64,000 nucleotides of DNA from Chloroflexus islandicus (GCF_001650695.1 NZ_LWQS01000071.1:119877-183876), one strand, 5' to 3'; positions 38,156 to 47,675 are shown, counted from the first letter of the stretch. Numbers and translations: made by a program. The notes: generated by a model not told the origin, from the sequence alone.

Positions 38156-41100
38156 TTACGCAGCGTGCGCTTTGGCTGGCTCTTCGGTGCCTTCAGCGGC
38201 GGCTTCGAGTTGGGCCACTGCGTCGCGGGGCCGCACGGTGAGGAACAGATTGCGATAACGATCCCAGCGGGCCAGAATCTCGCTGCCGCGCGGGCTCTTG
38301 GTCAGCTCGACGTGACGGCGAATGAGGTCGCGCAACCGCATCTCATCGCGATCACTGAGCGGGCGCAGTTCAACCAACTGCGGGTTGTAGCGTTGGGCAA
38401 ACGTGCCGTGTTCGTCGAGCACATAGGCCACGCCGCCGGTCATGCCAGCGCCGAAGTTGCGTCCGGTCGGACCGAGCACCACCACTGTGCCGCCGGTCAT
38501 GTATTCGCAGCCGTGATCGCCGATCCCTTCCACCACTGCCGTTGCGCCGGAATTGCGCACCGCAAAGCGTTCGCCGACCCGTCCCGCCGCGTACAGTTCG
38601 CCGCCGGTGGCGCCGTACAGCAACGTGTTGCCGGCGATCACATTCTCGTGCCAGACGTATTGCGCGTCGGGCGGCGGGGCGATGGTGATCAACCCGCCGG
38701 CCATGCCCTTGCCGACGTAATCGTTCGCGTCGCCAATCAGACGCAGCGTTACCCCCGGCGCATTGAAGACGCCGAAGCTTTGGCCGGCGTGGCCGTGGAA
38801 CGTGATCGTAATCGTGTTGGGCGGCAAGCCTTTGTCGCCGTACAGATGGCCGATCGCGCCGGCCAAGCGTGCGCCGACCGAACGGTCGCAGTTGTTGATC
38901 TGGTACTGCAAGCGTACTGGGCCGCTGGCTTCGAGCGCGCTGGCTGCATCGCGCATGATCCGGTCATTGAGGCTCTCTTCCGGCGGCAGCGCATTGGGCT
39001 TGCCACCATGGCGGATCGGGCCGCGCCCGATCAAGCTGGCCGCACCCAACACCGGCGTCATATCGAGCAGATCGGCGGTTTCAACCCCGGTGTGGCGCTG
39101 GCGCAGCAAATCGGTGCGCCCAACCGCTTCATCAATCGAACGCAGGCCGAGGCTGGCGAGAATTTCGCGCACCTCTTGGGCCAAGTAGCGGAAGAACGCC
39201 ATCACCATCTCCGGCTTGCCGGGGAACTTGGCCCGCAGATCGCCGCGCTGGGTGGCAATTCCGACCGGACAAGTGTTGTTGTGGCAGGCGCGGGCCATAA
39301 TACAACCCTCGGCCACCAGTGCGGCGGTGCCGAACGAGAACTCGTCTGCGCCGAGCAAGGCCGCCATCACTACATCGCGCCCTGTCTTGAGACCGCCGTC
39401 GGCGCGCAGCCGCACCCGCTCGCGCAACCCGTTGAGGATCAGCGTCTGCTGCGTTTCCGCCAAGCCAAGTTCCCACGGGATGCCGGCGTTCTTAATGCTG
39501 CTGAGCGGCGAAGCACCGGTGCCGCCGGAATGGCCGCTAATCAAGATGGTGTCGGCATAGCCTTTGGCCACGCCAGCGGCTACCGTACCGACGCCGGCGG
39601 TCGCCACCAACTTGACCGACACGCGCGCGTTCGGATTCACCTGCTTGAGGTCATAGATCAACTGGGCCAAGTCCTCAATGCTATAGATGTCGTGGTGCGG
39701 CGGCGGGCTAATCAGCGCGACGCCGGGCACGGTATGGCGGATGCGCGCGATCTCTTCGTTGACCTTATGGCCGGGCAACTGGCCACCTTCACCGGGCTTG
39801 GCCCCTTGCGCCATCTTGATCTGCAACTCGCTGGCGCTGGCGAGGTAGGCCGGCGTGACGCCAAACCGGCCCGACGCCACCTGCTTGATCCGCGAATTGC
39901 GCTCGTCGTGGTAGCGCTCCGGCGCTTCGCCACCTTCGCCGCTGTTGGCCATGCCACCCAGCCGGTTCATCGCGATCGACAGCGTCTCGTGCGCTTCCGA
40001 GCTGGTCGAGCCGTGGCTCATCGCCGCAGTCGAAAACCGCTTCACAATCGACTCGATCGGCTCTACCTCATCCAGCGGTACGGGCGGGCCAGCCGGCACA
40101 AACTCCAGCAGATCGCGCGGCTCGACTGGTGGCCGGTTGTTAACCAGTTCGGCATAAGCGCGGTAGGTAGCATAACCCTCGCTGCTCAGCTCCGGCCCGG
40201 TGCTGTCGCCATTCAGCGCGTGCGGGTTGCGCACCGCCTTGTGGAGGGCATGCACAACCGCTGGACTGAAGGCGTGGTATTCGCCATCCTTCTTAAACTT
40301 GTAAAAGCCGGGGTGCGGCAACGTCACCCTCCCGGTCTGGAAGGCGCGGGCATGGCGGGCGGCTAGATCGCGGGCAATGCGATTGAACGAAATGCCGCCG
40401 ACCCGTGACGGCGTCCCGGTAAAGCAGCGCTCGATCACCTCGTGGGCCAACCCGACCGCCTCGAAGATCTGCGCGCCGCAGTAGCTGTCGAGGGTCGAGA
40501 TGCCCATCTTTGACATAATCTTCAACAGGCCCTTTTCGAGCGCGTGGATAAAGTGCTCTTCGGCTTCCAGCGCCAGCGTATGGGTGCGCGCATCGCTCTG
40601 CTCGTGGTCGAGGCTATGCTCGGCGCGCTGGCGCACCGCCTCGCGCTCGACCGCAATCCGGCGCACGCTGGCCAGTGCCAGATAGGGGTTAATCGCCTCG
40701 GCGCCATAGCCGATCAAGGCGGCAATATGATGCACTTCCCGCGCTTCACCCGTCTCGACCAGCAAGCTCACCCGCGAGCGTAGGCCGGTGCGGATCAGGT
40801 GATGGTGAACGGCGCCAGTAGCGAGCAAGATGGGCAATGCAGCGTGATCGGCATCAACCCCGCGATCGCTCAAGATCACGATCGCCGCCCCATCGCGCAC
40901 CGCCTGCGCCGCCTCGTCACCGATCCGGTCGAGCGCCTTGAGCAGACTCTCGGTCGTAATCTGGCGGGCCGGGAAGAGCAGGCTGATCGTCTCCGAACGC
41001 AGCAGCGGATCGGTTTGGGCCCGAATCGCCTGCAACTGGGCATCGGTCAGAATTGGCGACGTCAGTTGCAGCAGGTGGGCGTGCTCGGGCGTCTCGAGCA

Positions 41101-42757
41101 AGATCGAGCGGCGGCGGCCAACGCCGACGCTGAGCGACATCACCAGCTCTTCGCGCAGCGGGTCAATCGGCGGATTGGTCACTTCGGCGAAGCGCTGCTT
41201 GAAGAAGTGGAACAGTGGCCGGCCCAATTCCCACTGCGAGAGCGGCGGGATCGGCGTATCGTCACCCATCGAGCCGACCGGTTCGTGGCCGGTCATTCCC
41301 ATGGGCTTGAGGATCACGTTCAGCTCTTCGGAGGTATAGCCAAACGCCATCTGCAACGGTTGCAGGTCTTCCGGTTCAGCGGTGGCGACAGGGGGCAATT
41401 CGGCGGGGAGATAACACAAATGCTCGTTCAGCCATTCGGTGTAGGGTTGGCGCGCCGCCAGCAGCGACTTGACCTCGCTATCAGTGTAAATCTTCCCGGC
41501 GGCGGTATCGACAGCCAGCATCTGGCCGGGGCCGAGCTTGCCTTTACAGACAATCCGCGTTTCGGCGATCGGCACCGCGCCGACTTCCGACCCCGATACG
41601 ACCAAGCCGTCATCGGTCACGATATAGCGCGCCGGGCGCAAGCCGTTGCGATCGAGCGACGTACCGACGATCACGCCATCCGAGAAAGCCAGCGCCGCCG
41701 GGCCGTCCCACGGCTCGATCAAACACGCATGGTACTGGTAGAAGGCGCGCAGAGTGGGATCAATATCCTGCACCTTTTCCCATGCTTCCGGCACCAGCAT
41801 CGCCGTCGCATGGCGAATATCGCGCCCGGCCATCACCAGCAGCTCCAGCGTATTGTCGAGCATGGCCGAGTCAGAACCGCTCTCGTCAATCACCGGCAGC
41901 AGTTCGCTCATCGGCGGCGCGCCGCTGGGCAAGAAATCGGCGGGCAACGTAATCGCCTGCTCGCGGGCACGCATCCAGTTTACATTGCCTTGCAGGGTAT
42001 TGATCTCGCCGTTGTGCGAGAGCATGCGGAAGGGCTGGGCACGATCCCACGTCGGGAAGGTATTGGTGCTGTAACGCTGGTGATAAACGGCCAGTGCGGT
42101 AGTGAAATCGGGATCACGCAGGTCGAGGTAGAAATCGGCCAGATGGGAGCCGAGCAACAATCCCTTGTAGACGACCGTACGCGACGAGAAGGAGGGGATA
42201 TAGGCCGGCAGACCGGCGCGGCGGAACGACTGCTCCATCGCCTTGCGGGCGAGAAAGATCGTGCGCTCGAAGGCGCGATCATCCAGCCCTTGCGGGCGGC
42301 CAACGATCACCTGCCGGATCGCCGGCATCGCCTTGCGCGCGCGCTCGCCGAGCACGTCGGGATCGACCGGCACCTCGCGCCAGCGCAGCAACGGCAACTG
42401 ATGTTCGGCCAGCGCCTGCTCGATCAGCGCGCATGCAGCGGCGCACTGGGCGGGATCAGCGGGCAAGAAGAGCATGCCAAGCGCGAGATCGGTCTCAGCG
42501 ACGTCGATGCCGGTGGCGGCCAGCTCACGGCGTAAGAGCCGGCGCGGCAATTGAGTCAGCACCCCAGCGCCATCACCGGTGCGCGCATCATCAGCCACTG
42601 CGCCGCGATGTTCAAGGCGGCTCAATGCAGTCAGGGCCAGCTCAAGAATATCGTGACTCTCCCGACCATTAACGCGGGCCACGAAACCGATGCCGCAGGC
42701 ATCATGCTCAAAGCGCGGATCGTAAAGTCGGGCTGGGTCTCGCGCAGGAAGGTACAT
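38156..42757 (-). CDS. gltB: Glutamate synthase, large subunit
   Basis: 1533 residues, the normal size. An amidotransferase domain starts at the Cys of FEHDACGIGFVARVNG (the short N-terminal propeptide would be removed). A central domain, an FMN-binding synthase domain (SGHSGGTGASPLSS) and the 3Fe-4S cysteines in ACHNNTCPVG follow, and the C-terminal GxGxG beta-helix closes the protein. It makes two glutamates from glutamine and 2-oxoglutarate. The small subunit gltD is not adjacent. AAGGAACG precedes ATG 42757; the open frame upstream to 42985 crosses a structured leader and is not coding. Confidence 0.96.
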   Translation of the reverse strand: MYLPARDPARLYDPRFEHDACGIGFVARVNGRESHDILELALTALSRLEHRGAVADDARTGDGAGVLTQLPRRLLRRELAATGIDVAETDLALGMLFLPADPAQCAAACALIEQALAEHQLPLLRWREVPVDPDVLGERARKAMPAIRQVIVGRPQGLDDRAFERTIFLARKAMEQSFRRAGLPAYIPSFSSRTVVYKGLLLGSHLADFYLDLRDPDFTTALAVYHQRYSTNTFPTWDRAQPFRMLSHNGEINTLQGNVNWMRAREQAITLPADFLPSGAPPMSELLPVIDESGSDSAMLDNTLELLVMAGRDIRHATAMLVPEAWEKVQDIDPTLRAFYQYHACLIEPWDGPAALAFSDGVIVGTSLDRNGLRPARYIVTDDGLVVSGSEVGAVPIAETRIVCKGKLGPGQMLAVDTAAGKIYTDSEVKSLLAARQPYTEWLNEHLCYLPAELPPVATAEPEDLQPLQMAFGYTSEELNVILKPMGMTGHEPVGSMGDDTPIPPLSQWELGRPLFHFFKQRFAEVTNPPIDPLREELVMSLSVGVGRRRSILLETPEHAHLLQLTSPILTDAQLQAIRAQTDPLLRSETISLLFPARQITTESLLKALDRIGDEAAQAVRDGAAIVILSDRGVDADHAALPILLATGAVHHHLIRTGLRSRVSLLVETGEAREVHHIAALIGYGAEAINPYLALASVRRIAVEREAVRQRAEHSLDHEQSDARTHTLALEAEEHFIHALEKGLLKIMSKMGISTLDSYCGAQIFEAVGLAHEVIERCFTGTPSRVGGISFNRIARDLAARHARAFQTGRVTLPHPGFYKFKKDGEYHAFSPAVVHALHKAVRNPHALNGDSTGPELSSEGYATYRAYAELVNNRPPVEPRDLLEFVPAGPPVPLDEVEPIESIVKRFSTAAMSHGSTSSEAHETLSIAMNRLGGMANSGEGGEAPERYHDERNSRIKQVASGRFGVTPAYLASASELQIKMAQGAKPGEGGQLPGHKVNEEIARIRHTVPGVALISPPPHHDIYSIEDLAQLIYDLKQVNPNARVSVKLVATAGVGTVAAGVAKGYADTILISGHSGGTGASPLSSIKNAGIPWELGLAETQQTLILNGLRERVRLRADGGLKTGRDVVMAALLGADEFSFGTAALVAEGCIMARACHNNTCPVGIATQRGDLRAKFPGKPEMVMAFFRYLAQEVREILASLGLRSIDEAVGRTDLLRQRHTGVETADLLDMTPVLGAASLIGRGPIRHGGKPNALPPEESLNDRIMRDAASALEASGPVRLQYQINNCDRSVGARLAGAIGHLYGDKGLPPNTITITFHGHAGQSFGVFNAPGVTLRLIGDANDYVGKGMAGGLITIAPPPDAQYVWHENVIAGNTLLYGATGGELYAAGRVGERFAVRNSGATAVVEGIGDHGCEYMTGGTVVVLGPTGRNFGAGMTGGVAYVLDEHGTFAQRYNPQLVELRPLSDRDEMRLRDLIRRHVELTKSPRGSEILARWDRYRNLFLTVRPRDAVAQLEAAAEGTEEPAKAHAA

Positions 42758-42800
42758 CGCTCGTTCCTTGCTCTTCACTAAGTAGACGGATGCCAAGTAC

Positions 42801-42858
42801 AAAAACAGACAAAAGCGCGCTCGCTGCTCCTCGGCGATGAGAGAAGGGCGAGCGCGCT
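42801..42858 (-). promoter_or_regulatory. Attenuator-like hairpin in gltB leader
   Basis: In the minus-strand RNA AGCGCGCTCGC (42848-42858) pairs with GCGAGCGCGCT (42814-42824), an 11-bp perfect stem, followed at once by TTTTGTCTGTTTTTG. It sits 43 bp before the gltB start and about 200 nt after a strong promoter, so it resembles an intrinsic terminator within the leader, i.e. an attenuator. No known riboswitch or T-box motif was recognised. Confidence 0.6.
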
Positions 42859-43060
42859 CTCGCGTTTGCAATTTACGGTAGAGATAGTGATACCGCCGCG
42901 CGATTACGGCGATCACATCTTGGCAACAAAGCCAATCCGGTTTGATTGATAAATGATAAAGATGGAAGATACAGGAAAGCGCCACACTCGATCATTGAGT
43001 GTGACCACTGTACCGCCCGGTACGGCTAAACAGCACTGTTATCGTGGATTATTACCAAAT

Positions 43061-43090
43061 ACTATACCGCACTTTAGGCAAGCGTGTCAA
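43061..43090 (-). promoter_or_regulatory. gltB promoter
   Basis: Minus strand TTGACA (43085-43090) and TATAGT (43061-43066), 18 bp apart, a near-consensus sigma-70 promoter. Start of transcription near 43053 gives a leader of about 295 nt. The leader includes further hairpins, one CACACTC...GAGTGTG (around 42980-43005) and one GTACC...GGTAC (43011-43024). Confidence 0.75.
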
Positions 43091-43131
43091 GCGGTTTTGT
43101 GCGAAAGTACCAAATATGCCAGCGAGCCGGG

Positions 43132-44010
43132 TCATTTCTCTTCCGCCGGGTTTCCCGTGAGCCGCTGCAACTCTTCGATCAACTGGCGGGCTTGGGGGGA
43201 AAGATTAGTTGGCAACACGGCGCTCACCGTGACATACAAGTCGCCGTACCGCGGGCTGCCCATCAGCGGCATACCCTGTTCGGCGATGCGAAACACCCGG
43301 CCATTCTGCGTTTGGGGGGGGATGGCCAGCTTCAGGGTTTTGCCTGAGAGCAACGGAAGCTGGATTTGCCCACCCAGCAGTAACGTGTACATACTCACTG
43401 GCGCGGTGGTGTACAGATCGTTGCCTTTGCGCTCGAAGCGGGGATGCGGCTTGACCGTGACCACGAGATACAAGTCGCCGCGGCGACCGCCGTTCAGGCC
43501 GGGGGCGCCTTCGCCGGGAACGCGCACCCGCTTGCCGGTATCGATGCCGGGAGGGATTTTGACGGTAATAGTACGCGGGGTGCCGTTAGGGTTGGAAAAC
43601 TGCAACGAGCGTTGCGTGCCGTGGTAGGCCTCTTCGAGCGTCAGCTCGACGTTCTGCTCGACATCTTGGCCGTCAAGGCTGACGTTGAACCCGCCGCCGG
43701 GTGTACGACGAGCGCCGAAGAGGGTTTCAAACAGATCGGCCACATCGGTAGCGTTACCGTAATCAAACCCGCCATAGCCGGCTTGCTCATAGCGACGAAA
43801 ATCGCTGCCGAACCGATCATACTTGGCGCGCTGCTCTTTATCGGACAGCACCTGATAGGCTTCGTTAATCTCTTTAAACCGGGCTTCGGCCTGCGGATCG
43901 CCTCGATTCACATCGGGATGGTACTTGCGCGCCAACCGCCGGTACGCTTGCTTGATCTCGTCATCGCTGGCCGAACGGCTTACGCCAAGCACCTGATAAT
44001 AGTCCTTCAT
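43132..44010 (-). CDS. DnaJ-family co-chaperone without zinc finger (CbpA/type II)
   Basis: 292 residues. J domain at the N-terminus with KYHPDVNRGD, a Gly/Phe-rich stretch (GYGGFDYGNATD), then two C-terminal substrate-binding domains (ELTLEEAYHGTQRSL; GDLYLVVTVKPHPRFERKGNDLY; RIAEQGMPLMG). The CxxCxGxG zinc domain of DnaJ itself is absent, which defines the CbpA class. It stimulates DnaK and presents substrates. ATG 44010 follows an AGGCAGG; the longer frame to 44043 is unlikely. Confidence 0.93.
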   Translation of the reverse strand: MKDYYQVLGVSRSASDDEIKQAYRRLARKYHPDVNRGDPQAEARFKEINEAYQVLSDKEQRAKYDRFGSDFRRYEQAGYGGFDYGNATDVADLFETLFGARRTPGGGFNVSLDGQDVEQNVELTLEEAYHGTQRSLQFSNPNGTPRTITVKIPPGIDTGKRVRVPGEGAPGLNGGRRGDLYLVVTVKPHPRFERKGNDLYTTAPVSMYTLLLGGQIQLPLLSGKTLKLAIPPQTQNGRVFRIAEQGMPLMGSPRYGDLYVTVSAVLPTNLSPQARQLIEELQRLTGNPAEEK

Positions 44011-44122
44011 ACACCTGCCTCGCGCCGCAGTGTCTGCCGCCACATGGGTCTGTTTTCGATTGTAGAGAGCGTTGTCGCTAGCGTCAAGACAGGCTGTGTT
44101 AGATCTGTGTTAGCATAGCAAC

Positions 44123-44143
44123 GGCGCGGGTGTCCCCCGCGCC
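44123..44143 (-). terminator. GC-rich hairpin between 44172 gene and DnaJ gene
   Basis: GGCGCGGG (44123-44130) and CCCGCGCC (44136-44143) form an 8-bp stem, 29 bp past the end of the minus-strand gene at 44172. No T-run follows, so the terminator call is weak. Confidence 0.35.
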
Positions 44144-44171
44144 GGAACGGCCTTGTCGCCGCACGGGAACG

Positions 44172-44555
44172 TCAGGCAAACTCGAACCGTTCCAATTCGC
44201 TGCGCCGGAACGAGGCTAAGGCGGCGAGATCGCGAATAGTGCGTTGGATCAGGTCGCGTTCGAGTGGATCGTTATAGCTGCGCACCAAACGCCGGATCGC
44301 TTCGTGCCATTCGGGTGGCGGTGTATAGCGGTAGATCGGTTGGCCGCCCATCGTGTTGGTTACGGATAAAAACCCGGATGCGGCCAGTTCATCGAGGGCC
44401 TGTTGCACGCTCCAAATATCGCGGAAGAGCCGCTCGGCGATCGCGGCTGCTGATAGCTCACTGCGCGGGTTTTCATGAAACATGAGGAGCAAATGCAGCT
44501 TGGTTGGTGTATCGAGCACGTGCTCTAACAATCGTTGGACGTGCGGGTCGATCAT
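44172..44555 (-). CDS. Winged-helix transcriptional regulator-like protein
   Basis: 127 residues. Central helix-turn-helix (SELSAAAIAERLFRDIWSVQQALDELAASGFLSVTNTMGGQPIYRYTPPP) with a wing-like hairpin, and helical ends that could dimerise. No ligand-binding domain. AAGGAGC before ATG 44555 fixes the start. It is divergent from asd; whether it controls asd or the downstream DnaJ gene is unknown. The 44556-44832 gap otherwise shows only a -10-like TATAAT at 44792. Confidence 0.7.
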   Translation of the reverse strand: MIDPHVQRLLEHVLDTPTKLHLLLMFHENPRSELSAAAIAERLFRDIWSVQQALDELAASGFLSVTNTMGGQPIYRYTPPPEWHEAIRRLVRSYNDPLERDLIQRTIRDLAALASFRRSELERFEFA

Positions 44556-44832
44556 AGTGCTGCTCCTTCCTGTGTGATCAACAGTGATCACCGTTGCTTA
44601 GGGAAGAAATGACGACTCCTGCGTCGTGGGAGGAGCGCAAATAGTGAGGTGGAGCTGAATAATGTTTCAGATCTCACAGAGATTATACACCATCATGGGT
44701 CGAAATGCTACTCTTTTACCGGCTTTTTTCACAACAAACGTAGTCGAATAATAACCATTAGTAGTTGTTTATGCAACCGTTCGTCTTTGAGTATAATGAA
44801 GGCGATTGAGTTCTAGTGACAGGAGGTCTCGG

Positions 44833-45879
44833 ATGGCTACGATCCCGGTTGCAGTGCTGGGCGCCACCGGCGCGGTGGGCCAGCGCTTTATTCAATTGCT
44901 CGAAGGGCATCCGCTCTTTGAGGTGGTGGCGCTGACCGGTAGCGAGCGCAGCGCTGGCAAGAAGTATCGCGAGGTTTGCCGGTGGGTGCTCGATACGCCA
45001 ATGCCGGCAGCGGTGGCCGATCTGACGGTGCTCGATGCCGATGCTGATCTGCCGGCGCAATTGGTCTTCTCGGCCTTGCCCAGCAATGTCGCTGGGCCGA
45101 TTGAACAGCGGTTGGCCGCCGCCGGCCATATTGTCTGTTCCAACGCTTCCAACCACCGGATGGAACCCGATGTGCCGCTCGTGATCCCTGAAGTCAACCC
45201 CGACCATCTGCACCTCATTCCGGTGCAGCGGCGCCGGCGCGGCTGGTCGGGTGCGATTGTGACCAACCCCAACTGCACCTCAACCCCGGCGACGATGGTG
45301 CTGCGTCCGCTGCTCGATACCTTCGGCGTGCGCCGTATGCTGCTGGTCAGTATGCAGGCCCTCTCCGGCGCGGGCTATCCGGGTGTGCCGAGCTACGATA
45401 TTGTCGATAATGTCATCCCGTTTATCGGTGGCGAGGAGCCAAAGCTCGAAATTGAACCGCAAAAGATGCTCGGCCAGTTGCGCGATGATACGATTGTGCC
45501 GGCGAGTTTTGCCACTTCAGCGCACTGCAATCGGGTGCCGGTGCTCGAAGGCCATCTGGTCTGCCTGTCGATCGAACTCGAACAAAAGGCGACGCCCGAT
45601 GAAGTGACAGCCGTCTTGCGCCAATTCCGCGGCTTGCCCCAAGAGCTGCGCTTGCCCACTGCGCCTGAACAGCCGATCATTGTGCGTGATGAACCCGATC
45701 GTCCGCAACCGCGCCGCGATCGCGACGCTGGCCGGGGCATGGCCACAGTCGTTGGCCGCATCCGCCCCTGTTCGCTGTTTGATATCAAGCTGATTGCTCT
45801 CAGCCACAATACGATCCGGGGTGCGGCCGGCGCGTCGATTCTGAATGCCGAACTGATGCATGCGCAGGGGTGGTTATGA
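44833..45879 (+). CDS. asd: Aspartate-semialdehyde dehydrogenase
   Basis: 348 residues. NADPH-binding VAVLGATGAVGQRFIQLL, catalytic Cys in VTNPNCTSTP, and the later C-terminal ASFATSAHCNRVPVLEGH with the conserved Arg/His region. Reduces aspartyl phosphate to the semialdehyde for lysine, methionine and threonine synthesis. The sequence is of the archaeal/fungal-like ASADH type. AGGAGGT lies seven bases before ATG 44833. The stop overlaps the next start (ATGA). Confidence 0.95.
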   Translation: MATIPVAVLGATGAVGQRFIQLLEGHPLFEVVALTGSERSAGKKYREVCRWVLDTPMPAAVADLTVLDADADLPAQLVFSALPSNVAGPIEQRLAAAGHIVCSNASNHRMEPDVPLVIPEVNPDHLHLIPVQRRRRGWSGAIVTNPNCTSTPATMVLRPLLDTFGVRRMLLVSMQALSGAGYPGVPSYDIVDNVIPFIGGEEPKLEIEPQKMLGQLRDDTIVPASFATSAHCNRVPVLEGHLVCLSIELEQKATPDEVTAVLRQFRGLPQELRLPTAPEQPIIVRDEPDRPQPRRDRDAGRGMATVVGRIRPCSLFDIKLIALSHNTIRGAAGASILNAELMHAQGWL

Positions 45880-46928
45880 ATGGGTGGGCAACGATTGCCG
45901 ATCTCACCGGCGATTATGTGATCTATCGCGATTTGCAGCCGTGCGACCCCGCTTTGCCCGGTTTGGCTACGTTGCGCACGGTGTTGGGCCTGCCGGCCAA
46001 TGTGACGCCGCGCAAGCGTGATGTGGCATACGCGCGGGTGATTCTGGCGCTGGCCCGCGCGGCGCAGGCGTTGCGCAACGGCCCGCCGCTCACGACCGTG
46101 GCCGTGATCGGCGATACCGAGAATGATCGGCTTTTGACCGTCCATTTGCAAAGTTTGGGCGAGATCACCGCGTATGGCTTCATCGGCGTTGACCGTCCGG
46201 TAGCGCCGGCTACCCTTGAGTGGGACGATGCAGTTGCGACGGCGACCCGCTGGGCCTTGGTGCAGCAATGGGCGGCGGAACTGGTGGCGCGGGGGGTGGA
46301 TTGGACCCAAACCGCCGTCCTGATCGATATTGACAAAACCCTTCTCGGCCCGCGCGGGCGGTCAGATGGCGCGATTGACGATGCGCGGGCCGAGGCGGCC
46401 TTGATGGTCGCCACTGAGTTGTTGGGCGACCAGTTTGATCGCAGCTTGTTTCGCCGGAATTATGCCGAATTGTGCCGGCGGGAATGGCACCGGCTGACCC
46501 TCGACAATCAAGACTACACGGTGGCGCTGGCCTTGTTTGCGACGGTCGAGGTGTTTGATTTGCCGGCGATTGAAGTGCAATTAGCTGCCGGCTTGTCACC
46601 GACGCTGCTCGAATTGTTGATTGCCGCGCAACAGGTGCCGGTTGAGTTGCAGGCGCTGCGCAAGCAATTGATCGAACGGATCGAAGCTGGTGATCCGACG
46701 CCGTTTACGCAGTTCCGCCGCACCGAATTGGTGACAACCGCAGCGCGCATGGCTGATGGCCGGCTGGCCCTCAGCAGCGAGCTGTTCCGGCTGGGGCAGG
46801 ACCTGCACGCACGGGGAGCGTTGCTGTTGGCCGCTTCCGACAAACCGGCTGAATCGGCGTTGCCGTCGCCAGAACAGGCCGCCGCCGGGTTGCTGCCGTT
46901 GCATCGCACGCCGGCAGTGTTAGATTAA
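45876..46928 (+). CDS. HAD-like protein with permuted motif order, unknown function
   Basis: 350 residues, start fixed by the ATGA overlap with asd. Three HAD-like signatures are visible but in an unusual order: GDTENDRLL (79-87, motif IV-like), then LIDIDKTLLG (149-158, motif I-like DxDxT), then a C-terminal LLAASDKPAESALP (317-330, with Ser/Lys resembling motif II/III). In ordinary HAD enzymes the order is I-II-III-IV. This may be a circularly permuted HAD or a chance resemblance. Coupling to asd suggests a metabolic role, but the substrate is unknown. Confidence 0.65.
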   Translation: MNGWATIADLTGDYVIYRDLQPCDPALPGLATLRTVLGLPANVTPRKRDVAYARVILALARAAQALRNGPPLTTVAVIGDTENDRLLTVHLQSLGEITAYGFIGVDRPVAPATLEWDDAVATATRWALVQQWAAELVARGVDWTQTAVLIDIDKTLLGPRGRSDGAIDDARAEAALMVATELLGDQFDRSLFRRNYAELCRREWHRLTLDNQDYTVALALFATVEVFDLPAIEVQLAAGLSPTLLELLIAAQQVPVELQALRKQLIERIEAGDPTPFTQFRRTELVTTAARMADGRLALSSELFRLGQDLHARGALLLAASDKPAESALPSPEQAAAGLLPLHRTPAVLD

Positions 46929-46948
46929 CGTGGCTGGCTAAAATACAG

Positions 46949-46974
46949 CGTGCGGCAGGCCCCTGCCGCACGCC
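46949..46974. terminator. Bidirectional hairpin
   Basis: GCGTGCGGCAGG (46949-46960) and CCTGCCGCACGC (46963-46974) form a 12-bp perfect stem between two convergent genes, followed by CTGTTTA on + and preceded by TAAAATA (T-rich on minus). The core matches the hairpin inside the 16.4-kb minisatellite. Confidence 0.65.
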
Positions 46975-47013
46975 TGTTTAACGCTGCTTGCATGGTGCCT
47001 GCAATGAATTGGC

Positions 47014-47442
47014 TCAATACCCGTTGATCGCGCGCTCGTGGACGATGTGGGCCGAGGGGAGCAGTTGCTTAATCCGCTCGATCAATTCGTCGATGAAGAA
47101 GGGCTTGGTCATATAGCCATCGACCGCCGCTTCAGCGGCTGCATTCCGTACCTCAGCCGAGTCATAGGCGGTGACGATCAACGTTGGCGGGTAATACCCT
47201 TGGGCATGCAGCTCATTGATCAAGCGCACGCCACTCATACCGCGTAGGTTGTAGTCGGTGATCAGCAAATCAAACGGCTGTTCTTTCCAGCGCTCGAGTC
47301 CCTCTTCCGCGCTGAGCACCGACACGAATTCGTAGGGAATGCCAAGCCCCCGCATAGCAAATTCGATAATACGCCCAATATTATTGTCATCCTCTACAAG
47401 GAGAATACGCACTGGATGGCCATTGGCTTGCGTGTGTGTCAT
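47014..47442 (-). CDS. Single-domain response regulator
   Basis: 142 residues, receiver domain only: ILLVEDDNN acidic pair, phosphoacceptor Asp in DLLITDYNLRGMSG, IVTAYDS switch and Lys in DGYMTKPFF. The ~20-residue C-terminal extension (LLPSAHIVHERAINGY) is short and not an output domain. No kinase neighbour. A TATAAT on the minus strand at 47528-47533 could serve as -10. Confidence 0.9.
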   Translation of the reverse strand: MTHTQANGHPVRILLVEDDNNIGRIIEFAMRGLGIPYEFVSVLSAEEGLERWKEQPFDLLITDYNLRGMSGVRLINELHAQGYYPPTLIVTAYDSAEVRNAAAEAAVDGYMTKPFFIDELIERIKQLLPSAHIVHERAINGY

Positions 47443-47622
47443 TGGTCACCCCCCATGTCGCTGATCCTGCGCCATTGCAAGATGTGAGCTGTAGAGGCGG
47501 CGCCGGTGGTAATAGTACTTTAGTCCTATTATAGTGTAGCACATGTTTGCGGTTGTTGCCATAACAGTTTTGTCAATTTGCTGCTGGCGATTGTGATGAT
47601 CTGGTTAGGTTGTTGATGGGCT

Positions 47623-47651
47623 TTGACAGGCCATGAAAGCGAATCTATAAT
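47623..47651 (+). promoter_or_regulatory. Fully consensus sigma-70-type promoter
   Basis: TTGACA (47623-47628), 17-bp spacer, TATAAT (47646-47651): both hexamers and spacing match consensus exactly. Transcription would start about 15-20 bp before the ATG at 47676 of the carotenoid gene. Confidence 0.88.
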
Positions 47652-47675
47652 CAACTATAGGGGCTGCCGAATGGT

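Noticed and set aside
38165..42535. Long plus-strand ORFs of 733 and 578 codons opposite gltB
   Set aside because: They are antisense shadows of gltB caused by GC-rich codon use; they lack motifs and start signals, while gltB is unambiguous.
42758..42985. N-terminal extension of gltB by 76 codons
   Set aside because: It would translate through the leader hairpins; the family starts just before the catalytic Cys, and the SD lies at 42757.
42758..43053. Known riboswitch, T-box or glutamine aptamer in the gltB leader
   Set aside because: No T-box core or other recognised consensus could be found by eye; left as unknown attenuator.
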